Assembly (NCBI RefSeq): GCF_000023985.1
Contig: NC_013156.1
Location: forward strand, 1,166,363-1,230,362
DNA: 64,000 nt
Reading direction: 5' to 3'
Source of the DNA: Methanocaldococcus fervens AG86
Lineage (GTDB): Archaea > AGJL01 > Methanococci > Methanococcales > Methanocaldococcaceae
Part shown: positions 20,602 to 31,705 of the stretch, in pieces
Layout: each line of letters begins with the position of its first letter
Numbering within the stretch: the first letter of the stretch is position 1
Made by a program: the position numbers and the translations under genes
Notes under the pieces: generated by a model
Seen by the model: only the letters and a program-made list of their open reading frames with translations
Told to the model about the DNA's origin: nothing
Database searches by the model: none

Positions 20602-21441
20602 ATGAAGATAGAAGAAAAATTTGAAGAATTAAAAAATAAAGGGGAAAAAGCATTTGTTGCATTTTATGTGGGAGGAGATCCAAACTTAGAAATTTCAGAG
20701 AAAGCTTTAGAGGTTATTTGTAAGTATGCAGATATTGTTGAGATAGGTATCCCATTTTCCGACCCTGTTGCAGATGGGATTACAATACAAAAGGCAGATG
20801 TTAGGGCTTTGAGTAGTGGGATGAATCCTTTAAAAGCGTTTGAATTGGCTAAAAAGTTGAGTGAGAAGTTTCCAAACACTCCAAAGGTGTTTTTAACCTA
20901 TTATAATATAATATTCAAAATGGGTGAGGAGGAGTTTGTTAAAAAATGCAAAGAATCAGGGGTTTCAGGAATTATAGTTCCTGATTTACCAATTGAGGAA
21001 GCAGATAGCTTATACAACTACTGCAAAAAATATGGTGTTGATTTAATATTTTTGGTAGCTCCAACAACGCCTGATGAGAGATTAAAGAGAATTTTAGAAA
21101 AGTGTAGTGGATTTGTCTATGTTGTGTCTGTAACTGGGACTACTGGAGCGAGAGAAAAAATTGCTGAAGAAACGAAGGAACTTGTTAGGAGAGTTAAAAA
21201 GTATTCAAAAATTCCTGCATGCGTAGGGTTTGGAATATCAAAGAAAGAGCACGTTGAGGAAATAACTGAGATAGCTGATGGGGCTATTGTAGGAAGTGCA
21301 ATTGTTAAGATCGTTGAGAAACATTTGGATGAAAATGGACAGATAAAGGATGAGGAAAAATTCTTGAAAGATTTGGAAGAGTTTGTTAAAAATTTGAAAG
21401 AAGGGACTAAAAAGAAAGTTAAAGCAACTGCAAAGAACTAA
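20602..21441 (+). CDS. trpA: Tryptophan synthase, alpha subunit
   Basis: TrpA cleaves indole-3-glycerol phosphate and channels indole to TrpB. The 279-residue protein is a TIM barrel with catalytic Glu in VEIGIPFSDPVADG, Asp in GIIVPDLPIEEA and phosphate-binding VTGTTGARE and VGFGISKKEH. A basic C-terminal tail rich in Lys extends a little past the usual end. The ATG follows GGTGAAATT. It forms a two-gene unit with trpB. Confidence 0.96.
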   Translation: MKIEEKFEELKNKGEKAFVAFYVGGDPNLEISEKALEVICKYADIVEIGIPFSDPVADGITIQKADVRALSSGMNPLKAFELAKKLSEKFPNTPKVFLTYYNIIFKMGEEEFVKKCKESGVSGIIVPDLPIEEADSLYNYCKKYGVDLIFLVAPTTPDERLKRILEKCSGFVYVVSVTGTTGAREKIAEETKELVRRVKKYSKIPACVGFGISKKEHVEEITEIADGAIVGSAIVKIVEKHLDENGQIKDEEKFLKDLEEFVKNLKEGTKKKVKATAKN

Positions 21442-21611
21442 CAAAATATTCGAATAAAAAAATATAATTATAAAAGAATAAAAGTAAAAAATAAATATGA
21501 GAAAAAAATATTTCTAAGGATGCATCACAGTTACCTTATCTTACTAAGTTGTTTCTTTTTTTAATTTTTATTTTTTTAATATTTAAATAAAACTGTAAGG
21601 GAGGAGTAACC

Positions 21612-21848
21612 TTGAAGGTCACAGACCACATACTGGTTCCAAAGCATGAAATAGTCCCAAAAGAAGAAGTTGAGGAGATTTTGAAGAGATACAATATTAA
21701 GATTCAGCAATTACCTAAAATTTATGAAGATGATCCTGTTATTCAAGAGATTGGGGCTAAAGAAGGAGATGTTGTTAGAATAATTAGAAAAAGTCCAACA
21801 GCTGGTGTTAGTGTAGCTTATAGATTAGTTATTAAAAGAATTGTTTAA
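21612..21848 (+). CDS. rpoH: DNA-directed RNA polymerase subunit H
   Basis: RpoH (Rpb5 C-terminal homologue) is a 78-residue archaeal polymerase subunit. The opening KVTDHILVPKHEIVPKEEVEEIL and the ending VAYRLVIKRIV are characteristic. It starts with TTG after GGGAGGAG. It opens the rpoH-B2-B1-A1-A2 cluster; an AT-rich TATA-like run lies near 21,578-21,590. The gap 21,442-21,611 shows T-rich stretches that could end trpBA transcription and no other gene. Confidence 0.96.
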   Translation: MKVTDHILVPKHEIVPKEEVEEILKRYNIKIQQLPKIYEDDPVIQEIGAKEGDVVRIIRKSPTAGVSVAYRLVIKRIV

Positions 21849-21864
21849 AAAATAGGTGGCAATT

Positions 21865-23358
21865 ATGAGAGAATTAGTAGATGCTTATTTTAAAGAACAT
21901 GGCTTAATAGACCACCAGATAGAGTCATATAACGATTTTGTAGAAAATAGATTGCAAAAAATTATTGATGAAGTTGGTTATATTGAGACAGAGATTTCTG
22001 GTGGGTTTAAAGTTAAATTAGGAAAAGTTAAAATAGGAAAACCGGTTATTAAAGAAGCTGATGGTTCAATAAGACCAATAACTCCAATGGAAGCAAGAAT
22101 TAGAGATTTAACATATTCAGTTCCATTGTATTTAGAGATGACTCCTATTATCGGTGAAGGAGAGGAAGAGGTTGTAGGGGAAACAGTGGAAGTTTATATT
22201 GGAGAGCTTCCAGTAATGCTTGGTTCAAAGATCTGCCACTTGTATGGAAAATCAAAAGAGGAGCTTATAGAACTTGGGGAAGATCCTGAAGATCCATTTG
22301 GTTATTTCATAATCAATGGAACTGAGAAGGTTTTAATTACTCAGGAAGATTTAATCCCAAATAGAATTTTATGTGAAAAGGCTGAAAGAAGCGGAAAGAT
22401 TGTAGATGTTGCAAAGGTATTTTCAACAAGACATGGATTTAGGGCTTTATGTACAGTTGAAAGACACCCCGATGGTTTGTTATATGCTACATTCCCTGGA
22501 ATGCCTGGGCAGATTCCATTGGTTATATTGATGAAGGCATTAGGGGCTGAGACAGATAAAGATATTATTGAGGCAATAGATGATGAAAGATTCTTTATGG
22601 AAATTGTATTGAACATTCAAGAGATTAGGGAAGAGCATAACATAAACACTCCCGAAGATGCTTTAGAATTTATTGGAAGAAGGGTAGCTCCAGGGCAGAT
22701 AAAAGATTATAGATTAAAAAGAGCAGAAACAGTTCTATGCAATTATCTGTTACCTCACTTAGGAGTTGAAAAAGAAGATTTCCCGAAGAAAATTAGATTC
22801 TTAGGAATAATGGCAAGAAACGCTTTAGAACTTTACTATGGATACAGAGGAGAAGATGATAAAGACCACTACGCATATAAGAGAGCTAAATTAGCTGGAG
22901 ATTTAATGGAGGATTTGTTTAGATATGCATTTAACCAACTTGTCAAGGATATAAAATACCAATTAGAAAGGCAGACGTTGAGAAATAAAACCCCATCAAT
23001 TCAAGCTGCTGTGAGAAGTGATATATTAACTGAGAGGATTAAACACGCTATGGCAACAGGAACATGGGTTGGAGGAAAAACTGGGGTAAGCCAGCTTTTA
23101 GATAGAACAAGTTATTTAGCAACAAACTCCCAGCTAAGAAGGATTGTCTCACCATTGGCAAGATCACAGCCACACTTTGAAGCAAGGGAGTTGCATGGAA
23201 CACATTGGGGAAAAATCTGTCCTTCAGAAACTCCAGAAGGTCCAAACTGTGGTCTTGTTAAAAACTTTGCTATAATGTGTAAGGTTACAAGGGAAGAAGA
23301 CGATAGCAAAGTTATTGAGTTGTTAAAATCTTTTGGAATTAATGAATACAGGTCATAA
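21865..23358 (+). CDS. rpoB2: DNA-directed RNA polymerase subunit B'' (N-terminal half of B)
   Basis: In methanogens the beta-like subunit is split in two, and this 497-residue chain is the N-terminal half. Signatures include GSKICHLYGKSKEEL, GYFIINGTEKVLITQEDLIPNR and, near the end, ETPEGPNCGLVKN. I use ATG 21865, after AGGTGGCAATT; the longer reading from GTG 21856 starts in the binding site. rpoB1 follows after a 74-base AT-rich spacer. The split is natural, not a frameshift. Confidence 0.96.
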   Translation: MRELVDAYFKEHGLIDHQIESYNDFVENRLQKIIDEVGYIETEISGGFKVKLGKVKIGKPVIKEADGSIRPITPMEARIRDLTYSVPLYLEMTPIIGEGEEEVVGETVEVYIGELPVMLGSKICHLYGKSKEELIELGEDPEDPFGYFIINGTEKVLITQEDLIPNRILCEKAERSGKIVDVAKVFSTRHGFRALCTVERHPDGLLYATFPGMPGQIPLVILMKALGAETDKDIIEAIDDERFFMEIVLNIQEIREEHNINTPEDALEFIGRRVAPGQIKDYRLKRAETVLCNYLLPHLGVEKEDFPKKIRFLGIMARNALELYYGYRGEDDKDHYAYKRAKLAGDLMEDLFRYAFNQLVKDIKYQLERQTLRNKTPSIQAAVRSDILTERIKHAMATGTWVGGKTGVSQLLDRTSYLATNSQLRRIVSPLARSQPHFEARELHGTHWGKICPSETPEGPNCGLVKNFAIMCKVTREEDDSKVIELLKSFGINEYRS

Positions 23359-23432
23359 TAAACTTTTAAAACAAATTTTTTGATTTTTTAGATTTTTAAT
23401 GATAAAAATAAAATCTTTCTTAGGTGAAAAAC

Positions 23433-25334
23433 TTGGCATCAAGGGAAGTAAATATTTACGTTAATGGAAAGTTAATTGGAACCACAGATAAACCAGAAGA
23501 ACTTATTAATTATATCAAAGAAGCAAGAAGAAAAGGAGAAATCTCCAAATATACAACAGTTGCCTATAACGAAGAGAACAACGATATACACATAAATACC
23601 GATGCTGGAAGGATTGTTAGGCCATTAATAGTTGTTGAGAATGGTAAGCCAAAATTAACTAAAGAGCATATTGAAAAATTAAGGAATGGGGAAATTACAT
23701 TTTCAGATTTAGTTAAAGAGGGGGTTATTGAATATTTGGATGCTGAAGAGGAAGAAAATGCTTATATAGCGTTATCTGAAGAGGAGTTGACAGAAAAACA
23801 TACACACTTGGAGATAGATCCATTAACCATATTGGGTATTGGGGCTGGAGTCGCTCCTTATCCAGAGCACAACTCTGCACCAAGAATTACAATGGCTGCG
23901 GCAATGGGTAAACAGTCATTAGGAATTCCAATGAGTAATATAAAATGGAGATTAGATACAAGGGGGCATTATCTCCACTATCCACAAGTACCTATTGTTA
24001 GAACAAAACACCAGGAGATTTTAGGATTCGATAAAAGACCAGCAGGGCAGAACTTCGTTGTAGCTATTATGAGCTATGAAGGATACAACATGGAGGATGC
24101 TATCGTCTTTAACAAATCAGCAATTGATAGAGGTTTGGGGAGAAGTACTTTCTTCAGAACTTACGATGCCTGTGAGAGGAGGTATCCAGGAGGACAGATG
24201 GATAGATTTGAAGTTCCTGACAAAGGAGTTAGAGGTTATAGATCAGAAGAAGCTTATAAACATTTAGAAGAGGATGGTATTGCTTCTGTAGAAGCTCATG
24301 TAAAAGGAGGAGATGTGATTGTTGGTAAAACATCCCCTCCAAGGTTTTTAGAAGAGCATGAAATAACTATCCAAGTTAAGCCACAGAGAAGAGATTCATC
24401 AGTTGTTGTAAGACACGGAGAAGAGGGTTATATTGACAAGGTTATATTAACCGAAACAAAAGAAGGAAACAGACTGGTTAAGGTTAAAGTTAGAGATTTA
24501 AGAGTTCCAGAGCTTGGAGATAAGTTCGCTTCAAGACACGGGCAGAAAGGGGTTATTGGGCTTACAGTTCCACAGGAAGATTTACCATTTACAGAGAGTG
24601 GAATAGTTCCTGATATTATAATCAACCCACACGCAATTCCATCAAGAATGACCGTTGGGCAATTGTTAGAGATGCTTGGAGGTAAAGTAGGAGCTTTAGA
24701 AGGGAGAAGAATAGATGGAACTATATTTAGTGGGGAAAAAGAATGGGATTTAAGAAAGGCTTTAGAAGCTTTAGGATTCAAGAATCACGGTAAAGAAGTT
24801 ATGTATGATGGTAAGACTGGAAAGAAATTTGAGGTAGAAATTTACATTGGAATCGCATACTACCAGAAATTGCACCACTTAGTAGCTGGAAAGATACATG
24901 CAAGAAGTAGAGGACCTGTTCAAGTGTTAACAAGACAGCCAACAGAAGGTAGAGCAAGAGAGGGAGGTTTAAGATTTGGGGAGATGGAGAGGGATGTTTT
25001 AATAGGACATGGAGCTGCTATGCTATTGAAAGAGAGGCTTATGGATGAATCCGACCCTTACGATATCTGCATATGTTCAAAATGTGGAGACTTTGCTATA
25101 TTAGATTACAAGAGGAATTTAAAATACTGTCCAATTTGTGGTGAGATTGAAAACCTTTACAACTCTAAGAAGATTCCATTTGTTAGATTGCCTTATGCAT
25201 TTAAGCTCCTGTTAGATGAGTTGAAGAGTATGTGCATATTACCAAAGATTAAAGTTAAAGATAAAGTTGAGTTAGAGGATTTTGAGGATTTTGTTGAAAA
25301 ATTGGAAAAGGAAAAAGCTGAAGAGAAACAATAA
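23433..25334 (+). CDS. rpoB1: DNA-directed RNA polymerase subunit B' (C-terminal half of B)
   Basis: This 633-residue chain carries the catalytic hybrid-binding region and C-terminal clamp of the archaeal beta-like subunit. It shows [42 protein letters not shown] and a zinc site CICSKCG...CPICG near residues 545-570. The start is TTG at 23433 after AGGTGAAAAAC; the GTG at 23424 is inside the binding site. It is followed by rpoA1 after 72 bases. The sequence is complete. Confidence 0.96.
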   Translation: MASREVNIYVNGKLIGTTDKPEELINYIKEARRKGEISKYTTVAYNEENNDIHINTDAGRIVRPLIVVENGKPKLTKEHIEKLRNGEITFSDLVKEGVIEYLDAEEEENAYIALSEEELTEKHTHLEIDPLTILGIGAGVAPYPEHNSAPRITMAAAMGKQSLGIPMSNIKWRLDTRGHYLHYPQVPIVRTKHQEILGFDKRPAGQNFVVAIMSYEGYNMEDAIVFNKSAIDRGLGRSTFFRTYDACERRYPGGQMDRFEVPDKGVRGYRSEEAYKHLEEDGIASVEAHVKGGDVIVGKTSPPRFLEEHEITIQVKPQRRDSSVVVRHGEEGYIDKVILTETKEGNRLVKVKVRDLRVPELGDKFASRHGQKGVIGLTVPQEDLPFTESGIVPDIIINPHAIPSRMTVGQLLEMLGGKVGALEGRRIDGTIFSGEKEWDLRKALEALGFKNHGKEVMYDGKTGKKFEVEIYIGIAYYQKLHHLVAGKIHARSRGPVQVLTRQPTEGRAREGGLRFGEMERDVLIGHGAAMLLKERLMDESDPYDICICSKCGDFAILDYKRNLKYCPICGEIENLYNSKKIPFVRLPYAFKLLLDELKSMCILPKIKVKDKVELEDFEDFVEKLEKEKAEEKQ

Positions 25335-25406
25335 AATCTTTTCCTTTTATAAACTTTTTAATGAAACAATTTAACAAATAAATAACCTTAACATTTGGTG
25401 ATGTTA

Positions 25407-28076
25407 ATGGAAAAATATGAAATCCCTAAGGAGATTGGAGAAATAATGTTTGGTTTATTATCTCCAGATTACATAAGGCAAATGTCAGTGGCTAAGATAG
25501 TCACACCTGACACCTACGATGAGGATGGTTATCCAATAGATGGAGGTTTAATGGATACAAGATTGGGAGTTATAGACCCTGGTTTAGTTTGTAAAACATG
25601 TGGTGGAAGAATTGGAGAATGTCCAGGGCATTTTGGGCATATAGAGTTAGCTAAGCCAGTAATTCATATAGGATTTGCTAAAACAATTTATAAGATATTA
25701 AAAGCTGTCTGTCCACACTGTGGAAGGGTTGCAATAAGTGAAACTAAAAGAAAAGAGATTTTAGAAAAAATGGAAAAATTGGAAAGAGATGGAGGAAACA
25801 AATGGGAAGTTTGTGAGGAAGTTTATAAAGAGGCTTCAAAAGTAACAATTTGCCCACACTGTGGAGAGATTAAATATGATATAAAATTTGAAAAGCCAAC
25901 AACATACTATAGAATTGATGGAAATGAAGAAAAGACATTAACTCCATCAGATGTTAGGGAGATATTGGAAAAAATCCCGGATGAGGATTGTATTTTATTG
26001 GGATTAAATCCAGAAGTTGCAAGACCTGAATGGATGGTTCTTACAGTTCTACCAGTTCCTCCAGTAACTGTAAGGCCATCAATTACCTTAGAGACAGGAG
26101 AAAGAAGTGAGGATGATTTGACTCACAAATTAGTTGATATCATTAGAATTAACAACAGATTGGAAGAGAATATAGAAGGAGGAGCTCCAAACTTAATTAT
26201 TGAGGATTTATGGAATCTCTTACAATATCACGTCAATACATACTTTGATAACGAGGCTCCAGGAATTCCTCCTGCAAAGCATAGAAGTGGAAGGCCATTA
26301 AAAACATTAGCTCAGAGATTGAAAGGTAAAGAAGGAAGATTTAGGTACAACTTGGCTGGTAAGAGGGTTAACTTCTCATCAAGAACTGTAATCTCTCCAG
26401 ACCCATGTTTAAGTATTAATGAAGTTGGGGTTCCTGAAATTGTAGCTAAAGAATTAACAGTTCCAGAAAAAGTAACAAAATATAACATTGAGAGGATTAG
26501 GCAACTATTGAGGAATGGTTCAGAGAAACATCCTGGAGTTAATTACGTTATAAGAAAGATGATTGGCAGGGATGGAGTAGAGCAAGAATATAAGGTCAAA
26601 ATAACTGAAAGTAACAAAGATTTCTGGGCAGAAAATATAAAAGAAGGAGATATTGTTGAAAGACATTTAATGGATGGAGACATTGTTTTATACAACAGAC
26701 AACCTTCATTACACAGAATGTCTATCATGGCTCACAGGGTTAGAGTTTTACCATACAGAACATTTAGACATAACTTGTGTGTCTGTCCACCATATAACGC
26801 TGACTTCGATGGGGACGAGATGAACTTACACGTTCCACAGTCAGAGGAGGCAAGAGCAGAGGCAGAAGCTTTAATGCTCGTTGAAAAGCACATCCTCTCT
26901 CCAAGATTCGGAGGACCTATTATTGGGGCTATACACGACTTCATCTCAGGAGCTTATCTCTTAACCTCAAGCTACTTTACAAAGGATGAAGCAACTTTAA
27001 TCTTAAGAAGTGGGGGAATAAAGGATGAGTTGTGGGAGCCAGATAAGGTAGAGAATGGAGTTCCATTATACTCTGGTAAAAAGATATTCAGTAAAGCATT
27101 ACCAAAAGGATTGAATTTGAGATACAAGGCGAAGATTTGTAGAAAGTGTGATGAATGTAAGAAAGAGGAATGTCCATATGATGCATACGTTGTTATAAAG
27201 GATGGAGAGTTAATTAAAGGAGTTATTGATAAAAACGGTTATGGGGCAGAGGCAGGTTTAATCTTACACACAATAGTTAAAGAGTTCGGTCCAGAAGCTG
27301 GAAGAAAATTCCTTGATTCAGCTACTAAGATGGCAATAAGGGCAGTGATGTTAAGAGGATTCACTACTGGAATTGACGATGAGGATTTACCAGAAGAAGC
27401 GTTAAAAGAAATTGAAAAAGTCTTAAATGAAGCAGAAGAAAAAGTTAAAGAAATTATTGAGAAATACGAAAGAGGAGAACTTGAATTGCTCCCAGGTTTA
27501 GACTTGGAGGAATCAAGAGAGGCATATATAAACAACGTTTTGAGGGAAGCGAGAGATAAGGCTGGGGAAATTGCTGAGAAATACTTAGGTTTAGATAACC
27601 ATGCGGTTATCATGGCTGTTACTGGGGCAAGAGGTAATATATTAAACTTAACACAGATGGCGGCATGTTTGGGGCAGCAGTCTGTTAGAGGTAGAAGGAT
27701 CTTTAGAGGTTATAGGGGTAGAGTATTGCCTCACTTTGAGAAAGGAAGCTTAGATGCAAAATCCCACGGGTTTGTTAGAAGTAGTTATAAGAAAGGGTTG
27801 AGTCCAACAGAGTTCTTCTTCCACGCTATGGGAGGTAGAGAGGGATTGGTTGACCAGGCAGTTAGAACTGCTCAGTCTGGTTACATGCAGAGAAGATTAA
27901 TTAACGCTCTACAAGATTTAAAAACAGAGTTTGATGGAACTGTTAGGGATTCAAGAGGAGTTATGATTCAGTTTATGTATGGAGAGGATGGAGTCGATCC
28001 AATGCTCGCTGATAGAGGAAAATCTGTAAATATTGACAGAATAATCGATAAGGTTAAGATGAAATATAACAAATAA
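25407..28076 (+). CDS. rpoA1: DNA-directed RNA polymerase subunit A' (no intein)
   Basis: This 889-residue largest subunit carries the catalytic Mg site NADFDGDEM, with the three Asp at residues 466, 468 and 470. Zinc-binding motifs are CKTCGG...CPGHFGH near the N-terminus, two CPHCG pairs, and CRKCDECKKEECP near residue 580. The start is ATG 25407 after GGTGATGTTA. No intein is present, although I recall one in M. jannaschii A'. rpoA2 follows after 52 bases. Confidence 0.97.
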   Translation: MEKYEIPKEIGEIMFGLLSPDYIRQMSVAKIVTPDTYDEDGYPIDGGLMDTRLGVIDPGLVCKTCGGRIGECPGHFGHIELAKPVIHIGFAKTIYKILKAVCPHCGRVAISETKRKEILEKMEKLERDGGNKWEVCEEVYKEASKVTICPHCGEIKYDIKFEKPTTYYRIDGNEEKTLTPSDVREILEKIPDEDCILLGLNPEVARPEWMVLTVLPVPPVTVRPSITLETGERSEDDLTHKLVDIIRINNRLEENIEGGAPNLIIEDLWNLLQYHVNTYFDNEAPGIPPAKHRSGRPLKTLAQRLKGKEGRFRYNLAGKRVNFSSRTVISPDPCLSINEVGVPEIVAKELTVPEKVTKYNIERIRQLLRNGSEKHPGVNYVIRKMIGRDGVEQEYKVKITESNKDFWAENIKEGDIVERHLMDGDIVLYNRQPSLHRMSIMAHRVRVLPYRTFRHNLCVCPPYNADFDGDEMNLHVPQSEEARAEAEALMLVEKHILSPRFGGPIIGAIHDFISGAYLLTSSYFTKDEATLILRSGGIKDELWEPDKVENGVPLYSGKKIFSKALPKGLNLRYKAKICRKCDECKKEECPYDAYVVIKDGELIKGVIDKNGYGAEAGLILHTIVKEFGPEAGRKFLDSATKMAIRAVMLRGFTTGIDDEDLPEEALKEIEKVLNEAEEKVKEIIEKYERGELELLPGLDLEESREAYINNVLREARDKAGEIAEKYLGLDNHAVIMAVTGARGNILNLTQMAACLGQQSVRGRRIFRGYRGRVLPHFEKGSLDAKSHGFVRSSYKKGLSPTEFFFHAMGGREGLVDQAVRTAQSGYMQRRLINALQDLKTEFDGTVRDSRGVMIQFMYGEDGVDPMLADRGKSVNIDRIIDKVKMKYNK

Positions 28077-28122
28077 ATCCCTTTTAACTGATTTTTAATA
28101 AATTTTTAATTTTTTAAGGTGA

Positions 28123-29292
<1,170 letters not shown>

Positions 29293-29342
29293 AGTTTTTA
29301 TATTAAAATCTTTAACATTTTAACATAATCTATTTTTTATAT

Positions 29343-29406
29343 AGAGGGATGATGATACATCGATGTGCTGAAATAATGATGATGAACGCGCCCTTCTCTG
29401 ACCTTA
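29343..29406 (+). ncRNA. Box C/D guide RNA (3 of 3)
   Basis: The boxes are C ATGATGA at 29349-29355, D' CTGA at 29368-29371, C' ATGATGA at 29379-29385 and D CTGA at 29398-29401. A short terminal stem pairs AGGG (29345-29348) with CCTT (29402-29405), including one G-U pair. Both guides are 12 nt. The D' guide matches UCGAUGU of a conserved 23S rRNA region for 7 nt only, so I do not assign a target. A TATA-like TTTTTATATA lies just before it, too close for a normal start, so processing from the rpo transcript is possible. Confidence 0.88.
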
Positions 29407-29497
29407 ATAAATAAAATTGATATGATTTTTTGACATTTTTATCATCCAAAAAGTATATAAATATAGAGGAACTATTATCAAAAACCAAATGTTCTTA

Positions 29498-29587
29498 CCG
29501 GTAGGGAGTTAGGACTTTCGTAGGAATGAATATTTTTAGAAGTTAAAGATATATCTACCTACGAAAGTCCTAAAAAAATCCCTCCGG
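29498..29587 (+). other. Long stem-loop before the L30e-nusA-S12-S7-EF2 cluster
   Basis: A perfect 16-bp stem is formed by TTAGGACTTTCGTAGG (29509-29524) and its complement at 29558-29573, with a 33-nt loop. Outside a 1x5 internal loop the helix resumes, with CCGG and AGGGA (29498-29507) pairing to TCCCTCCGG (29579-29587) apart from one bulged T. It ends 27 bases before the L30e ATG. I do not recognise it as a known riboswitch or leader. It could be an mRNA leader, an RNA processing signal or an independent RNA. Confidence 0.75.
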
Positions 29588-29613
29588 AGTAAAAAATGAG
29601 AAGGAGGGAGAAT

Positions 29614-29928
29614 ATGGACGTAAATAGGGCAATTAGAACTGCAGTAGATACAGGTAAAGTAATATTAGGTTCAAAAAGAACAATGAAGTTTATCAAACAC
29701 GGAGAAGGTAAGTTAGTAGTTATAGCTGGAAACATTCCAAAAGATATTGAAGAAGATGTTAAATACTACGCTAAATTATCAAACATCCCAGTTTATCAAC
29801 ACAAAATCACATCATTAGAACTCGGTGCAGTTTGTGGAAAACCTTTCCCAGTTGCTGCTCTTTTGGTTTTAGATGAAGGGCTTTCAAACATCATGGAGCT
29901 GGTAGAGAATAAAGAAGGTGGTGAATAA
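29614..29928 (+). CDS. rpl30e: Ribosomal protein L30e
   Basis: L30e is a 104-residue member of the L7Ae/L30e family that binds kinked RNA in the large subunit. It begins [23 protein letters not shown] and contains [16 protein letters not shown], typical of archaeal L30e. The ATG at 29614 follows AGGAGGGAG; an upstream in-frame ATG at 29596 precedes that site and is rejected. Its stop overlaps the nusA start by one base. Eukaryotic L30 controls its own RNA, so the stem-loop just upstream deserves attention. Confidence 0.96.
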   Translation: MDVNRAIRTAVDTGKVILGSKRTMKFIKHGEGKLVVIAGNIPKDIEEDVKYYAKLSNIPVYQHKITSLELGAVCGKPFPVAALLVLDEGLSNIMELVENKEGGE

Positions 29929-30452
29929 TGGCTAAGGTAAGATTATCAACAGAAGAAATTATGAAAATTGGTTTTTTTGAAAAAATTGCTAACGTTCCTA
30001 TAATTGACTGTATATTAAATGATGAAAGGGTTGCTTTTATTGTAAAGGAGGGTGATGTTGGAGCGGCAATTGGGAAAGGGGGCGAAAACGTTAAAAAAGC
30101 TGAAGAAAAGTTTGGAAAAAAAGTTGATATCATTGAATACTCAGACGATTGGAGAAAGTTTATAAGAAATATATTTGCTCCAATACAATTAGAGGATGTT
30201 TGGGTTAAGAGAGTTGGAAAGGATGTAGTTGCTTTTATTAGAATAAATCCAAGAGTTAGAAGAGCGGTTTTTGGAGAAAAAGGTAAAAACTTAGAAAGAG
30301 CTTTACAAATTTTGAAAAGACATACAAAAATTACAAAAATAAAAGTTATTATTGACAATCAAAAATTTAAAAGAAAAAAAGCAAGAAAACCTGTAAATGA
30401 AGAGCAACAGCAAGAGCAGGCTGAAGCTAAGCAGGAGGTAAAGAACGAGTAA
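29928..30452 (+). CDS. nusA: Archaeal NusA-like KH-domain protein
   Basis: This 174-residue protein consists mainly of two KH domains, as is usual for archaeal NusA. The KH loops are visible in GAAIGKGGENVKKAEE near residue 45 and VFGEKGKNLERALQI near 110. The C-terminal tail is rich in Lys, Gln and Glu and likely disordered. It is thought to act in transcription termination or antitermination, but the archaeal role is less defined. It overlaps the L30e stop by one base and precedes S12 by 94 bases. Confidence 0.93.
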   Translation: MAKVRLSTEEIMKIGFFEKIANVPIIDCILNDERVAFIVKEGDVGAAIGKGGENVKKAEEKFGKKVDIIEYSDDWRKFIRNIFAPIQLEDVWVKRVGKDVVAFIRINPRVRRAVFGEKGKNLERALQILKRHTKITKIKVIIDNQKFKRKKARKPVNEEQQQEQAEAKQEVKNE

Positions 30453-30546
30453 AAATATTTATATGTATATGTGATTTGAATTATCATGAATAATATTATT
30501 AATACTATTACGATGCTAAACCAATTAAAAATAAAAGGTGAAGATT

Positions 30547-30993
30547 ATGAGTGGAAGTAAATCACCAAGAGGAGAATTTGCTGGAAGAAAGTTGAGATTA
30601 AAAAGAAAATGGTGCAGATGGCACGATTACAACTACGTTAGGAGAGTTTTGAAATTAAAGCAAAAGTATGACCCATTAGAAGGAGCTCCAATGGCAAGGG
30701 GAATAGTTATTGAAAAAGTTGGTTTAGAGGCAAAGCAGCCAAACTCAGCTATCAGAAAGTGTGTTAGAGTTCAGTTAATTAAAAACGGTAGAGTTGTAAC
30801 AGCATTCTGTCCAGGAAACCATGCTATAAACTTCATTGATGAACACGATGAGGTTATTATTGAAGGTATTGGAGGTCCTAAAGGGCCAAGAGCTAAAGGG
30901 GACATTCCAGGAGTTAAGTATAAAGTTATAATGGTCGGTAGAAACTCATTGAGAGAATTAGTTAGAGGAAGACAGGAGAAAATCAAAAGATAA
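30547..30993 (+). CDS. rps12: Ribosomal protein S12 (uS12)
   Basis: This 148-residue S12 is part of the decoding centre. The conserved loops [29 protein letters not shown] and [12 protein letters not shown] are present, including the KQPNSA loop. The ATG at 30547 follows AGGTGAAGATT; the GTG at 30538 is within the binding site. It is followed by S7 after 48 bases, the classic str order. Confidence 0.97.
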   Translation: MSGSKSPRGEFAGRKLRLKRKWCRWHDYNYVRRVLKLKQKYDPLEGAPMARGIVIEKVGLEAKQPNSAIRKCVRVQLIKNGRVVTAFCPGNHAINFIDEHDEVIIEGIGGPKGPRAKGDIPGVKYKVIMVGRNSLRELVRGRQEKIKR

Positions 30994-31041
30994 ATCCATT
31001 ATATTTAATTTATTAAAAATTTGGAAGGATGAGGTGGTAAT

Positions 31042-31617
31042 TTGGAGCTTGACGAAATTAAGATATTTGGAAGATGGAGTACAAAGGATGTTGTTGTTAA
31101 AGACCCTGGTTTGAGAAACTACATAAACTTAACTCCAATCTACGTTCCACACACTGCAGGAAGATACACAAAGAGACAATTTGAAAAGGCAAAGATGAAC
31201 ATTGTTGAGAGATTAGTAAATAAAGTTATGAGAAGAGAAGAAAACACAGGTAAAAAATTAAAAGCATTGAAAATAGTCGAAAATGCTTTTGAAATAATCG
31301 AAAAAAGAACAAAACAAAACCCAATTCAAGTTTTAGTAGACGCAATTGAAAACGCTGGTCCAAGAGAAGATACAACAAGAATCTCTTATGGGGGAATTGT
31401 CTACTTACAATCAGTTGATTGTTCATCATTAAGAAGAATTGATGTAGCTTTAAGAAACATTGCCCTTGGAGCATACATGGCTGCTCATAAAAGCAAAAAA
31501 CCAATTGAAGAAGCATTAGCTGAGGAAATTATTGCTGCTGCAAGAGGAGATATGCAGAAAAGCTATGCAGTTAGAAAGAAAGAAGAAACAGAAAGAGTTG
31601 CTCAATCAGCAAGATAA
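31042..31617 (+). CDS. rps7: Ribosomal protein S7 (uS7)
   Basis: S7 nucleates the head of the small subunit. The 191-residue protein has [15 protein letters not shown] at the start, [22 protein letters not shown] in the middle and the long C-terminal helix that ends basic. It starts with TTG at 31042 after GAGGTGGTAAT. It lies between S12 and EF-2 in the conserved str arrangement. No anomaly was seen. Confidence 0.97.
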   Translation: MELDEIKIFGRWSTKDVVVKDPGLRNYINLTPIYVPHTAGRYTKRQFEKAKMNIVERLVNKVMRREENTGKKLKALKIVENAFEIIEKRTKQNPIQVLVDAIENAGPREDTTRISYGGIVYLQSVDCSSLRRIDVALRNIALGAYMAAHKSKKPIEEALAEEIIAAARGDMQKSYAVRKKEETERVAQSAR

Positions 31618-31705
31618 ATTATATATTTTTCAATCTCTGCCGAAATTTTCTGCCTATAAACTTAATTTTATAAAATTTTTAACAAACTAAAATAAGGTGA
31701 AGGTT

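Noticed and set aside
23359-23432. Frameshift splitting rpoB
   Set aside because: Each half has its own start and binding site, and the B''/B' split is standard in methanogens.
29356-29367. Target of the third C/D RNA in the conserved 23S CACCUCGAUGUC segment
   Set aside because: Only 7 contiguous pairs with a mismatch next to the predicted methylation site.
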